DNA from: an uncultured Methylophaga sp.
Lineage (GTDB): Bacteria > Pseudomonadota > Gammaproteobacteria > Nitrosococcales > Methylophagaceae
Direction of reading: 5' to 3'
Assembly: GCA_913055695.1 (NCBI GenBank)
Contig: CAJXKF010000001.1
Span: 328,354-392,353, forward strand
DNA: 64,000 bases
The translations under genes were made by a program, and so were the position numbers. Positions within the stretch are counted from its first letter, which is position 1. Each line of letters starts with the position of its first letter. The notes under the pieces were generated by a model that did not search any database, was not told where the DNA came from, and saw only the letters and a list, made by a program, of their open reading frames with translations. This document shows, piece by piece, positions 9,024-17,734 of this stretch.

Positions 9024-9640
9024 TTTTGTCCTGCATGAAACTTCAATTGCACCCTGGCTGCCTTGCCGCTGCCACGAATCTCTATTCTGCTGAGACCGGC
9101 GTAGGGCACCGCCAAGCGTGGAATGGCCTGTAACGGCATCTTTAAGACCTGCGCCAGAATAATGCGGATACAGCCAGCGTGGGTAACCACCAGCAGATGT
9201 CGCTGCGGATGTTCCAGCAAAATATCCTGCCAGGCCGCCAGCACACGTTGCTGAAAAGCTTTAAGCGGTTCAGCACCAGGCGGGGTGAAACTGACCGGAT
9301 CGCGATAGTAGGCTTCCACTGCGTCGTTATCCTGCTGTCTGAGTTCCGTCGCACTGCGGCCCTCCCATTCTCCCATCGAGCGCTCGATCAATCTGGGTTC
9401 ATACGCCAGGAGCAGACCGGTTTGTCTTGCCAGGTCCTCAGCAAAGTCAGCACAGCGCAACAGCGGCGAAGTCACAATTTGCTGCCAGGGCATATTAACC
9501 GGGATCTGGCTGCGCAGCTGCATCCAGCCAGTGGGACTCAGGGCCAAATCTTTCTGGCCGCGGTATTGCTCGCCACCCTCCGCTTCACCATGACGCAATA
9601 AATCAATCAGCGTTGTCTGGACCTGGTTCGCTGCCATCAC
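9020..9640 (-). CDS. Histidine phosphatase family protein
   Basis: The 206-residue product carries the catalytic LLRHGEAEGG motif near the N-terminus, a second Arg/Glu region (EWEGRSATEL) and VVTHAGCIRI near residue 150. These mark the phosphoglycerate-mutase-like histidine phosphatase superfamily. The layout resembles alpha-ribazole phosphatase (CobC), and a B12-type transporter lies 3 kb away, but the family is too diverse to assign a substrate. It is the first gene of a two-gene unit with roxA. Confidence 0.85.
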   Translation of the reverse strand: MMAANQVQTTLIDLLRHGEAEGGEQYRGQKDLALSPTGWMQLRSQIPVNMPWQQIVTSPLLRCADFAEDLARQTGLLLAYEPRLIERSMGEWEGRSATELRQQDNDAVEAYYRDPVSFTPPGAEPLKAFQQRVLAAWQDILLEHPQRHLLVVTHAGCIRIILAQVLKMPLQAIPRLAVPYAGLSRIEIRGSGKAARVQLKFHAGQK

Positions 9641-10142
9641 GCTACTCCCGGTGCAAAAGATTAAGCGCCGTAATCAGCAGCGTGACAGGCTTCGATGCTT
9701 TTCCATGAATGCTGTCAGTTTCATTCCTCAGGTTCGACGCTGAAAACGACATGACCCGATGCCACAATACGCACTTTTTAACTTGCAGGGCAATCCAGCC
9801 ACTGTAGTTTCCAGCTTGAGTCATCCAGTCAAATCTTGTCGATACCATCTATTATTCTTGTCCGCAGGGTGATCAGCCTGCCGATATACTCCTCAGTGCG
9901 ACAGTTGAGGCGGGCTATGCCGCTGAGAGTCTGGTTGTTGAGGTAATAGCGCCGCCACACAACCATACTGAGTACTGATAAAAAGGCAAAGACAAGGCTT
10001 GAAACTTCCTCCATCTACTTGCGCTTCAGTATTAATCAGCACTGATCAGGTCGATAATAGCAGCAAAAGAGCGGTGAACGTCACTTGAATATTGCCTGTT
10101 ATTCGATGGACAATAAGCCTGAGCCCAGACTTTAAGGTTGCC
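9641..10142. other. 500-bp stretch without a confident gene
   Basis: The most plausible frame is minus-strand 10014-9829: 61 codons with an N-terminal hydrophobic segment (residues 6-25) and a polar helical tail. It could be a small membrane protein, but no clear ribosome site precedes it. Another minus frame at 9848-9642 overlaps it and looks random. The right end holds the csiV ribosome site. I see no RNA gene or repeat. Confidence 0.4.
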
Positions 10143-10805
10143 ATGAATCTCAATACGCTTTTTGCCCGACTCGTCCTGTTCGCGACGCTTTGTTTTATAA
10201 GCGCCAGCGCCTTTGCCCAGCAGTGGTATCACGTTGAACTGATCGTTTTCGAACGATTTAGCGGTGCCAACGCCGAGCACTGGCCGGTGATGAACAATAT
10301 CCGCAGTGGCAGCCTTAGCCCGCAAATGGCGAATAATCAGATTCAGCCCGCCCGGGTGGAAACTCTCGCAGGCGTCGCTCAGCGACTGCAGAATTCATCG
10401 AATTACCGGGTTCATTACCACAAAGCCTGGCAGCAACCGATGCTGAGTAAAGGCAGCGCCCGTTCGATTCAGATCAACTCCGATAATGGTCTGGTAGAAG
10501 GCGCGCTGAAGCTCTATCGCGTCAATTACCTGCACGCGGATATAGATTTGTGGTTCAAGGAAAACGGCAGCACTACCAGCAACTGGGGAACGGCAGCACC
10601 GGAAGGTGTGGATCTGGGCGGGCCCCGAAATCCACATCTGTCACAAATCCGCCGGATTAAATCCAAACAGTTGATCTACTTTGACCATCCGCGTATTGCA
10701 GCGATTTTACAGCTGACCCCGGTTGCTGCACCGGCATCAGCGGTTTCCAAAACACCGGAAAGCTATTCCCTGCCGGAAGTCAGCGAAGCGACTGAAGGCC
10801 AATAA
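10143..10805 (+). CDS. csiV: CsiV-family protein
   Basis: The 220-residue product starts at the ATG preceded by TTTAAGG; an upstream in-frame start at 10092 would spoil the signal peptide. The export signal ends at ASAFAQ. The mature protein opens with WYHVELIVFERF, the signature of CsiV (DUF2803), a periplasmic protein reported in other gammaproteobacteria to bind peptidoglycan and help outer-membrane biogenesis. Its last 26 bases overlap the convergent mtiP gene. Confidence 0.8.
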   Translation: MNLNTLFARLVLFATLCFISASAFAQQWYHVELIVFERFSGANAEHWPVMNNIRSGSLSPQMANNQIQPARVETLAGVAQRLQNSSNYRVHYHKAWQQPMLSKGSARSIQINSDNGLVEGALKLYRVNYLHADIDLWFKENGSTTSNWGTAAPEGVDLGGPRNPHLSQIRRIKSKQLIYFDHPRIAAILQLTPVAAPASAVSKTPESYSLPEVSEATEGQ

Positions 10806-11529
10806 CACCGGCAATCACTGCCTGCACATGATCAATACCGGCAGCCAGTGTCCGCTCGATGTCAGCCATGCTGAGTTCGGAATCAGTCACACCCGCCGCC
10901 CAGTTGGCGACCACCGCCAAGGTGGCATAATGGATGCCGGCTTCCTTGGCGAGATAGGCTTCCGGCATTCCGGTCATCCCTACCAGGTCACAGCCATCTC
11001 TCGCCATACGCCGGATTTCAGCGGCGGTTTCTAGACGTGGCCCCTGCACCGCGCCATAAACTCCACCATCGATCGGACTAAGATGCAGTTCACCAGCCAC
11101 TGCCAGGATTGCAGCCCGCAGTGCAGGATGATAGGGATAGGTGAAATCGATATGCTTATCCGCGCTGAAGGCATCACTGAAAAAGCTCTGTTCGCGACCA
11201 TGGGTGTAATCAATAATCTGGTCAGGCACGGCCAGCGTACCCGGCCCATATTGTTCACTGATACCGCCCACGGCCGCTACCGCCAGAATATGCGTTACAC
11301 CGAGCTGTTTTAAAGCATCAATATTGGCGCGGTAATTAACCCGGTGCGGCGCGATTTGATGTTTGTCGCCATGACGGGGCAGGAACACGACCTGCTGGCC
11401 GTTGAGATGGCCGAGTTTCAATGGCGCCGACGGCATGCCATAAGCCGTATCCATATCGCGGTTTTCATCGATTTGAAGTCCCGGATACTGCGTCAGACCG
11501 CTGCCTCCAATAATTCCGATCATGCTCAT
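10780..11529 (-). CDS. mtiP: S-methyl-5'-thioinosine phosphorylase
   Basis: A 249-residue purine nucleoside phosphorylase of the MTAP class: IGIIGGSGLTQYPGL at the start, LPRHGDKHQIAPHRVNYRANI and GMTGMPEAYLAKEAG. The substrate-site stretch LAVAAVGGI resembles the Pseudomonas enzyme that phosphorolyses 6-oxopurine methylthioinosine rather than methylthioadenosine. The partner hpt overlaps by four bases upstream and would rescue the hypoxanthine released. Methylthioinosine specificity is inferred from resemblance and neighbour, not shown. Confidence 0.85.
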   Translation of the reverse strand: MSMIGIIGGSGLTQYPGLQIDENRDMDTAYGMPSAPLKLGHLNGQQVVFLPRHGDKHQIAPHRVNYRANIDALKQLGVTHILAVAAVGGISEQYGPGTLAVPDQIIDYTHGREQSFFSDAFSADKHIDFTYPYHPALRAAILAVAGELHLSPIDGGVYGAVQGPRLETAAEIRRMARDGCDLVGMTGMPEAYLAKEAGIHYATLAVVANWAAGVTDSELSMADIERTLAAGIDHVQAVIAGVIGLQSLR

Positions 11530-12065
11530 GACTCCCTGACTGCATAAATTGCCGGCAGGTTACGCCAGTAACCGGCCATATCCATACCGAAACCGAATAC
11601 ATAACGATCCGGAACGTTCAATCCCAGGTATTCAGGTAAGGGTCCCGTCTTGTCGTCACGGCTTTTATCCAGCAGGCAGGCACAACGCACCGAAGCGGCA
11701 CCGACTTGCTGACAGTATTCACGCAAGGCAGCCAGCGTCAGACCCTCATCAAAAATATCCTCAACCAGGAGCACATGACGCTGGGTCAAATCAATCCGTG
11801 GCTCGGATTGCCACACCAGTTCCCCTCCTACCGTTTTGTCGCCATAACGGCTGGCATGGATGTAGTCCAGTTCCAGCGGAAACAGCAGCCTCGGCAATAA
11901 ATGCCCGGTGGTCATGACGGCCCCGTTCATGACACAGAGCACGATCGGCGTGTCATTCTGATAATCACGGGTCAAAGCCTCAGCCATTTTATCCAGAGCC
12001 TGATTGATATCATCCATGTCATAAAGCAGATCCGCCTGCGCCAGCATGGCCTCGTATTCTGTCAT
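11526..12065 (-). CDS. hpt: Hypoxanthine-guanine phosphoribosyltransferase
   Basis: The type I phosphoribosyltransferase PRPP loop is LLVEDIFDEGLTLAAL, preceded by VMNGAVMTTGHLL and followed by a DRYVFGFGMD hood region. I take the ATG at 12065 (179 residues, MTEYEAML), with GAGGAA about ten bases upstream; a longer start at 12098 adds eleven unlikely basic residues. The product converts hypoxanthine or guanine plus PRPP to IMP or GMP. It overlaps mtiP by four bases, forming a purine salvage operon. Confidence 0.92.
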   Translation of the reverse strand: MTEYEAMLAQADLLYDMDDINQALDKMAEALTRDYQNDTPIVLCVMNGAVMTTGHLLPRLLFPLELDYIHASRYGDKTVGGELVWQSEPRIDLTQRHVLLVEDIFDEGLTLAALREYCQQVGAASVRCACLLDKSRDDKTGPLPEYLGLNVPDRYVFGFGMDMAGYWRNLPAIYAVRES

Positions 12066-12139
12066 CTTAATTTTGTTCCTCTTGGCTGTAGGGCTCACTG
12101 ATCTTTCATATAATGTCAGATTTCGTTTTAGGATAAATC

Positions 12140-13054
12140 ATGCGCCGATTCTGGCCGCTCATCATTTTCGCTGCAATGCTGATTATTATCGGACTGGTCA
12201 GTCTGCGTGAGCCACCACCACAAATAAAGGCGGTGGCAAGCCCTGAACGCATCATTTCACTCGCCCCCAGCATCACAGAAACGCTTTTCGCTATTGGTGC
12301 GGGCGATAAACTGGTGGCCGTCACCGATTATTGCGACTATCCACCCGCCGCCCGCTCACTGCCCACTATCGGCGGTTATACCGATACCAGCCTGGAAGCC
12401 ATCGTGGCGAAAAAACCGGATCTGGTCATTCTGCTGCAGGGGCAGCAGCAACTGAGACAGCAACTCAATCAACTGGGTATCCAAACCCACACTATCGATA
12501 ACACTTCCCTGCTCGGCATTCAGGCTGCCATTGCCAGTATCGGACAGGAAACCGGTCATACCCGGCAGGCAGACGCCTTACTGGCTGAGATTGAACAGCA
12601 AATCGCTGCGATACGCGCCAAAGTCGAATCCCAGCCCGTAATTCGTACCCTGGTATCGATCGCCCATTATGTTAACAGCGACCAGCTTGAAACGGTCTAT
12701 GTCGCCGGTCAGCATGACTTCTACAATGATCTGCTCAAGCTTGCCGGCGGTATCAACGTCTATCAGGGCACAAAGGTCATGGTGCCCTCGGTCAGCGAGG
12801 AAGGCCTCATCCGGATGAATCCGGATGTTATCATCGACGTGTTTCCCGAAGCCGATGACCACCAGAGCGATATGACCCTTGTGATGCAACAGTGGCAACA
12901 ATTAGACAGCGTCAGCGCCGTGAAGGCGGGTCGGGTTCATATTATTCAGCGCGATTACGCCAGTGTGCCGGGTCCCAGAATTTTCATGCTGTTAGAGGAT
13001 TTTGCCCGCCTGCTGCACCCGCAACTGGACTGGAATGAGGCCGCTGATGATTGA
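12140..13054 (+). CDS. btuF: Periplasmic substrate-binding protein, BtuF (vitamin B12) type
   Basis: The 304-residue product has one N-terminal hydrophobic segment, probably a signal or membrane anchor (no lipobox). It continues with a cluster A-2 binding fold: RIISLAPSITETLFAIGAGDKLVAVTDYCDYP, SLEAIVAKKPDLVI and a long connecting helix. This pattern is typical of BtuF-like proteins. Together with the ATPase and permease it forms an importer in order F-D-C. Cobalamin is the likely ligand, but related proteins carry haem or siderophores. No B12 riboswitch fits into the 41-base gap upstream. Confidence 0.8.
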   Translation: MRRFWPLIIFAAMLIIIGLVSLREPPPQIKAVASPERIISLAPSITETLFAIGAGDKLVAVTDYCDYPPAARSLPTIGGYTDTSLEAIVAKKPDLVILLQGQQQLRQQLNQLGIQTHTIDNTSLLGIQAAIASIGQETGHTRQADALLAEIEQQIAAIRAKVESQPVIRTLVSIAHYVNSDQLETVYVAGQHDFYNDLLKLAGGINVYQGTKVMVPSVSEEGLIRMNPDVIIDVFPEADDHQSDMTLVMQQWQQLDSVSAVKAGRVHIIQRDYASVPGPRIFMLLEDFARLLHPQLDWNEAADD

Positions 13055-13820
13055 AGTCAGTGCGCTGCATGTGCAGTTGCAGGATAAAAAGCTGTTAGCC
13101 GATATCAGCTTCAGCCTCGATGCCGGTGACTATCTGGTCGTGGTCGGCCCGAATGGCGCCGGTAAGAGCAGTCTGCTTAAGGCCATGATGGGTATTATTG
13201 ATAAAAGCAGCGGCGACATTTTATTTCATGACCGTCCGCTTTCCGGCTATTCGCAGCGTGAACTCGCCCGGCTGATCAGTTATGTGCCACAGAGCAGCGG
13301 CCGCGAACTGCCGTTTGCGGTGGAAGACTTTCTCAAAATGTCGCGCTATGCCCATCACACCGCACTGTCTGAGTGGCAGCCAGACGACCAGGCCGCAGTG
13401 GAGGATGCCCTTCGCATCACCAACACAGCGCAGTTCCGCCAGCGTCAGATGACCACCTTGAGCGGCGGCGAAAGTCAGCGGGTCATGATTGCTGCCGCAC
13501 TGGCGCAACAGACGCCGGTGATGCTGCTGGACGAACCCACCAGCTATCTGGACCCGCATCATCAGGTGGAAGTACACCGGGTGATTGCCAGGTTGAACCA
13601 GCAACTGGGTATTACCGTGATAGAGGTCAGTCATGATATCAATCACGCCGGACAGAAAGGCCGGCAGGTGCTGGCTCTGACTGACGGTGAAGCCGCCTGG
13701 CAGGGTCCGGGGGAAATCTTCCTCGAGCAGGAACGCTTGCAGCGACTCTATCAGCAGGAATTTGTGTTCGTCACCCACCCGCGCAGCGGCCGCACTATCG
13801 CACTGGCGGATCCATTATGA
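13047..13820 (+). CDS. btuD: ABC transporter ATP-binding protein, BtuD type
   Basis: The ATG at 13047 overlaps the stop of btuF and gives a 257-residue product. It has Walker A GPNGAGKSS, signature LSGGESQRV, Walker B MLLDEP and the H-loop SHDINHAG. The C-terminal TGEEGW-like region matches FecE/BtuD-type importers of iron chelates and B12. It energises the permease encoded immediately downstream, with which it overlaps by four bases. Confidence 0.9.
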   Translation: MIEVSALHVQLQDKKLLADISFSLDAGDYLVVVGPNGAGKSSLLKAMMGIIDKSSGDILFHDRPLSGYSQRELARLISYVPQSSGRELPFAVEDFLKMSRYAHHTALSEWQPDDQAAVEDALRITNTAQFRQRQMTTLSGGESQRVMIAAALAQQTPVMLLDEPTSYLDPHHQVEVHRVIARLNQQLGITVIEVSHDINHAGQKGRQVLALTDGEAAWQGPGEIFLEQERLQRLYQQEFVFVTHPRSGRTIALADPL

Positions 13821-14779
13821 GCACGACAGCGAAACTGACCCTGCTCTCCGTATTAACCCTTGCCGTTATGCTGCTGGCTCCGTTTGCCGGTCTCGGTGAT
13901 ATTGCTGATGATGTGATAAGACAACAGATCCTTTATGAGATCCGCCTGCCCAGAACCTTGTTTGCTTTTGCCGCCGGTGCCGGCCTCGCGCTCTGCGGCA
14001 TGGTGTTCCAGGCGATGTTTCATAATCCGCTGGCGACGCCCTTCACCCTGGGGGTCGCCAGTGGTGCATCGTTCGGAGCGGCTTTGACTGTATTGCTCGG
14101 TCTCAATATCACCCTGCTCGGCTTTGATGCCATGACGCTCGGCGCCTTTATCGGTGCGCTGGCTGCTATCAGTTTTGTTTACGGTATCAGCCGCCTGAAT
14201 TACAGCTTTTCGATTGAAACCCTGCTGCTGACCGGCGTGGCCACCAGCTTTTTCTTTTCCAGTCTGATTCTGTTCACCCAGTATCTCAGCAATATCAATG
14301 ATTCTTTCCGGATTTTGCGCTGGCTGATGGGCGGCCTCAGCATCAGCGGTTATCAGTCGCTGCTGCAGTTGTTACCGGTAGTCGCTTTCAGTGTCGGCAT
14401 CATGATCTGGCTCAGCCGCGAACTCAACCTGCTGATGGCCGGCGATGATATAGCCATCAGCCGTGGGGTCGCGGTCAAGCGGGTTCGATATCTGCTGTTT
14501 TTCACCACCTCACTCTGTGTCGGTGCGATTGTCGCCCTGTGCGGTCCGATCGGTTTTGTCGGCATGATGGTGCCGCATATCTGCCGGCTGATTATCGGTA
14601 CTGATCACCGCTGGCTGATCCCGGCCACACTGATTTTCGGCGGCGGGTTTCTGATTCTCTGCGATACCCTGGCACGACTTGTTATCGCACCGGCCGAGTT
14701 ACCTGTCGGCATTATCACAACACTGTTAGGTGGCCCGTTTTTCCTGTGGCTGCTGGTTCGCAGCCGCCGCGCGGCTTGA
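13817..14779 (+). CDS. btuC: ABC transporter permease, BtuC/FecCD family
   Basis: A 320-residue membrane protein with about ten helices. It shows the FecCD signatures RLPRTLFAFAAGAGLALCGMVFQ, NPLATPFTLGVASGASFGA and CGPIGFVGMMVPHICRL (the ATPase-coupling helix), and ends with LGGPFFLWLL. It forms the transmembrane dimer of the importer with the two genes before it. Overlap of four bases with btuD indicates translational coupling. Confidence 0.9.
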   Translation: MSTTAKLTLLSVLTLAVMLLAPFAGLGDIADDVIRQQILYEIRLPRTLFAFAAGAGLALCGMVFQAMFHNPLATPFTLGVASGASFGAALTVLLGLNITLLGFDAMTLGAFIGALAAISFVYGISRLNYSFSIETLLLTGVATSFFFSSLILFTQYLSNINDSFRILRWLMGGLSISGYQSLLQLLPVVAFSVGIMIWLSRELNLLMAGDDIAISRGVAVKRVRYLLFFTTSLCVGAIVALCGPIGFVGMMVPHICRLIIGTDHRWLIPATLIFGGGFLILCDTLARLVIAPAELPVGIITTLLGGPFFLWLLVRSRRAA

Positions 14780-14842
14780 CCCTCCAAGGCACGCATGTGA
14801 TCATCAAATTAACACTGAGAATGCGACACCGACGAGGACGCT

Positions 14843-16387
14843 GTGACGGCAAGGAAATGTCTGCTTGTGATTGTTATGGTGATGGGCCTGGGCTCATCAC
14901 TACAGGTTCATTCTCTATCCGATAATCTGCCAGTGCCGGATCACCCGCAACTGGCAATATTCACTGACAACCATGATCCTATCTGGCTCACTCAACAGCA
15001 GCTGAGCAATCAGGGCCGCGAGGCACTGAACTTTATCGCTAGCGTCGCCGAGCATGGCCTTGACCCGGAAGACTATCATCTGAGTCTGTTACAACAGTTA
15101 TCTGCGACAGACACTATCGAACGCGCCCGCTATTTTGATGTGTTGCTGACCGATGCCCTACTGGATTTGATTCATGATCTGGCCATAGGCCGGCTGGACC
15201 CGGCCAAGGCTGATCCGCAGTGGCATATCGAGCGTGACGACGTCGATCCGGCTGCAATCCTGCAGAATGCCCTGCTCAGTCCGCATGTTCGTAACACCCT
15301 GAATCAATTGCTGCCTCAATCGAGTCAGTATCACCAGCTGACCCGGGCCTTATCAGAGTATCGTCGCTATGTGGCCCGCGGCGGCTGGCAACGTCTGCCG
15401 GATAGTCTGCCTTTGCTGTTGAAACCCGGCGCGGAACATGAGGCGGTGCCGGCACTGCGCGAGAGATTATCGATAGAAGATGCCTACCTCACCCGGCCGG
15501 AATTCGACGGCTCTGTGCTTTACGACGAACGACTGGTGCAGGCGGTCAAAAATTTTCAGCGTAAACACGGCCTGAAACAGGACGGTATTGTGGGGCCAAA
15601 TACACTCTCAGCATTGAATATAACGGCAGAGGCCATGGTCGATAAAATCCGTATCAATCTGGAGCGTTTCCGCTGGTTGCCGGATGATCTGGGCGAGCGC
15701 TATCTGCTGGTCAACCTGGGAAGTTATCAACTGACAGCGGTCGAGAACAATAACATTAAACTCAATATGAAAGTCATCGTGGGCAAGGAAACCCGCTCGA
15801 CACCAAGCTTCAGCAGCGCCATGAGTCATATCGTTATCAACCCTTACTGGAACGTGCCTCACAAACTTGCCAGACGTGATTTGCTGCCCAAGCAGAAAGC
15901 GAATCCAGATTACTTTTACCTCAATGAGTTCAATGTCTTCCTGCGTGAGACTGGTTTTGAAACAGCGGTCGATCCCTACATGGTCAACTGGGATGCGGTG
16001 AGCGCCGATGAGTTCCCGTTTCGTCTGCAGCAACGACCCGGTGAGCACAATGCATTGGGCAGACTCAAATTCATGTTTCCCAATCCGTGGAATATTTATC
16101 TGCACGACACCCCTGATAAAGCCTTGTTTGATGAAGCACAACGTAATTTCAGCTCTGGTTGCATTCGTGTTGCACAGCCCCTGGAACTGGCCGAGTTCAG
16201 CCTCAACCGCGACAATGCGCGCGATTCTGTCCTCAGCAGAATTGAAAGCGGCCGCAACCTGGGAGAAAAACTGGATGAGCCGTTACCGGTCTATGCTGTC
16301 TACTTCACCGTCTGGCCTTATGATGGCGAGGTTTTCTTTTCCGCTGACCCTTATAAGCGTGATCAGCGGATGGTTAAATTCTTGTAA
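14843..16387 (+). CDS. ldtD: L,D-transpeptidase, LdtD/YcbB type
   Basis: This periplasmic enzyme forms 3-3 crosslinks in peptidoglycan. The GTG start follows GAGGA by a good distance; no in-frame ATG is near. The 514 residues include a signal peptide, a helical region, a peptidoglycan-binding repeat (AVKNFQRKHGLKQDGIVGPNTL) and the YkuD catalytic domain with NPYWNVPHKLARRDLLPK and SSGCIRV, nucleophile C440. The lid insertion typical of YcbB is present. mepK follows 55 bases later, the same order as ycbB-ycbK in E. coli. Confidence 0.92.
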   Translation: MTARKCLLVIVMVMGLGSSLQVHSLSDNLPVPDHPQLAIFTDNHDPIWLTQQQLSNQGREALNFIASVAEHGLDPEDYHLSLLQQLSATDTIERARYFDVLLTDALLDLIHDLAIGRLDPAKADPQWHIERDDVDPAAILQNALLSPHVRNTLNQLLPQSSQYHQLTRALSEYRRYVARGGWQRLPDSLPLLLKPGAEHEAVPALRERLSIEDAYLTRPEFDGSVLYDERLVQAVKNFQRKHGLKQDGIVGPNTLSALNITAEAMVDKIRINLERFRWLPDDLGERYLLVNLGSYQLTAVENNNIKLNMKVIVGKETRSTPSFSSAMSHIVINPYWNVPHKLARRDLLPKQKANPDYFYLNEFNVFLRETGFETAVDPYMVNWDAVSADEFPFRLQQRPGEHNALGRLKFMFPNPWNIYLHDTPDKALFDEAQRNFSSGCIRVAQPLELAEFSLNRDNARDSVLSRIESGRNLGEKLDEPLPVYAVYFTVWPYDGEVFFSADPYKRDQRMVKFL

Positions 16388-16427
16388 CAACAAAACTTTT
16401 GGTTATAATTGTTCAAATTTTGAACAA
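16382..16427 (+). promoter_or_regulatory. Promoter and palindromic operator before the MepK-like gene
   Basis: TTGTAA (16382-16387, overlapping the ldtD stop) and TATAAT (16404-16409) are 16 bases apart, a good sigma-70 promoter. A perfect 19-base palindrome TTGTTCAAATTTTGAACAA (16409-16427) begins at the last base of the -10 box and covers the expected start site, the place for a repressor. I do not recognise the regulator. Confidence 0.6.
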
Positions 16428-16442
16428 CGCTGAGGTGGCCTT

Positions 16443-17030
16443 ATGCTGGCAAAAAAAGGCAAAAAATCCCCTTATATCGACGGTGAAACCTGCGAATTCA
16501 GACGCCGTTTTCTGCAAATCGGACTAGGGGCGACAGCCACACTGGCGATGCCCAATGCTTTTGCCAACGTACTGAAACAACCGGAACGCTCCATCAACCT
16601 GATGAATCTGCATACCGGCGAACAGCTCAAAGCCACCTACTGGGCGGAAGGCAGCTATCAGGCGGACGAATTAAAGGCTATCCATCGCGTTTTACGTGAT
16701 CACCGTACCGGCGATATCCACGAAATCGATCAGAACCTGATTGAAATGCTGAACCTGCTGCATCAGAAAATGCATGGTAAACAACCGTTCCATGTTATTT
16801 CCGGCTACCGCTCTCCCAAAACCAATCAAATGCTGCGCCAGAACAGTGATGGTGTCGCCAAGAAGAGCCTGCACATGCAGGGCAAAGCCATTGATGTCCG
16901 CCTGCCCGGCCGTCAGCTCGACGAACTGCGTAAAACGGCACTGGGTCTGAAGGTCGGTGGCGTCGGTTATTACCCGGGCTCAGAGTTTATCCACATAGAT
17001 ACTGGCCGGGTTCGTAGCTGGCAAGGTTAA
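16443..17030 (+). CDS. mepK: MepK/YcbK-like murein endopeptidase (DUF882, peptidase M15A)
   Basis: The 195-residue product has a twin-arginine signal (RRRFLQIGL) with cleavage after NAFA, as in E. coli YcbK. The M15 fold shows the zinc motif in SLHMQGKAIDVRLPG (His and Asp) and the last His in FIHIDTG. MepK cleaves 3-3 crosslinks made by L,D-transpeptidases, so the pairing with ldtD fits synthesis and remodelling of the same bond. It has its own promoter and operator. Confidence 0.85.
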   Translation: MLAKKGKKSPYIDGETCEFRRRFLQIGLGATATLAMPNAFANVLKQPERSINLMNLHTGEQLKATYWAEGSYQADELKAIHRVLRDHRTGDIHEIDQNLIEMLNLLHQKMHGKQPFHVISGYRSPKTNQMLRQNSDGVAKKSLHMQGKAIDVRLPGRQLDELRKTALGLKVGGVGYYPGSEFIHIDTGRVRSWQG

Positions 17031-17033
17031 GGC

Positions 17034-17450
17034 CTACTTGAACGCATCCAGTTCGTGCATCAACCGGGCGGCTAATTCACGAAAGCGATGCATCTTGATG
17101 AAGTATTCCTCGCTGAAGGTTTCATGTTCAGACTTCATCTGCTCATGACTGTGCGCGATGATTTTGTGGATCTGATTTTGCTTTTCCAGTTCGGTAATTG
17201 AAGTGCAGTCTGGCACACAGTGTTCATCCAGTTCACAACGATAGAAGCTTAAATCTTCGTTGTGTTTATCAATCCGGGCTTTATGAATATCGAGCTTTGT
17301 TGACCTTTCCGGCAACGCTTTTTCCAGCATGTAGAGCAGAGCTACCAATCGCTGGTTTTCATATTGCCAGTCAAGTAGTTCTTTTTGCCAGCATTGATCC
17401 TCTTCTAACCAGTTATCGTTACTGTCTCGAATCTGTTCTTTTCTTTTCAT
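17034..17450 (-). CDS. Hypothetical helical protein, paralogue A (Cys/His-rich)
   Basis: I do not recognise this 138-residue protein. It is almost wholly alpha-helical and charged. It is a close paralogue of the gene at 17735-18151: the block from RLVALLYMLEKALPE through LDIHKARIDKHNEDL is nearly identical, as is the C-terminal RFRELA-RLM-EL-FK. Both share a C-x5-C-x3-C cluster at mid-length and several His (IHK, H-x-x-M, EHE), which could be a metal site. GGGAG lies nine bases before the ATG. No signal peptide or membrane segment is seen. Confidence 0.75.
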   Translation of the reverse strand: MKRKEQIRDSNDNWLEEDQCWQKELLDWQYENQRLVALLYMLEKALPERSTKLDIHKARIDKHNEDLSFYRCELDEHCVPDCTSITELEKQNQIHKIIAHSHEQMKSEHETFSEEYFIKMHRFRELAARLMHELDAFK

Positions 17451-17734
17451 GATGAGCCACTCCCGCCTGTTAAATAAAACATGTGCATGGTGGTTTTTTT
17501 TATTGTTATTTAGTTTTAATAATACGCTGGAAGCAGCGCAAAGTTAAATCTCTGATACCTGTTTTGATCCACAGGTCAGACGGCAAGACAACTCGCTCTC
17601 AAACGAGTAAAGTAGAGGGATAAGCTCGGTTTATTGAAAAGGAAAACCGGCAAAGTTTTCTGGCTTCAAAAACGGGATTTCTGTCTTCGTAGCATTTGTG
17701 CAGAAGCCACCGACTTTCTTGACAGGTACAGCCT
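17451..17734. other. Gap between the two paralogous genes
   Basis: The first 110 bases (upstream of paralogue A on the minus strand) align with the region upstream of paralogue B: GCCACTCCCGCC, TGGTGGTT, an A/T-rich run, AATA-TACGC, then a TCTC-GATACC block. They should hold the promoter of gene A. The remaining bases show nothing I can assign. Confidence 0.5.

Noticed and set aside
9642-9848. 68-codon minus-strand frame
   Set aside because: It overlaps another short frame and has no ribosome site or family resemblance.
12099-12139. Possible cobalamin riboswitch before the B12-type transporter
   Set aside because: Only about 41 bases separate hpt and btuF, far too few for a riboswitch, and no B12-box-like sequence is seen.
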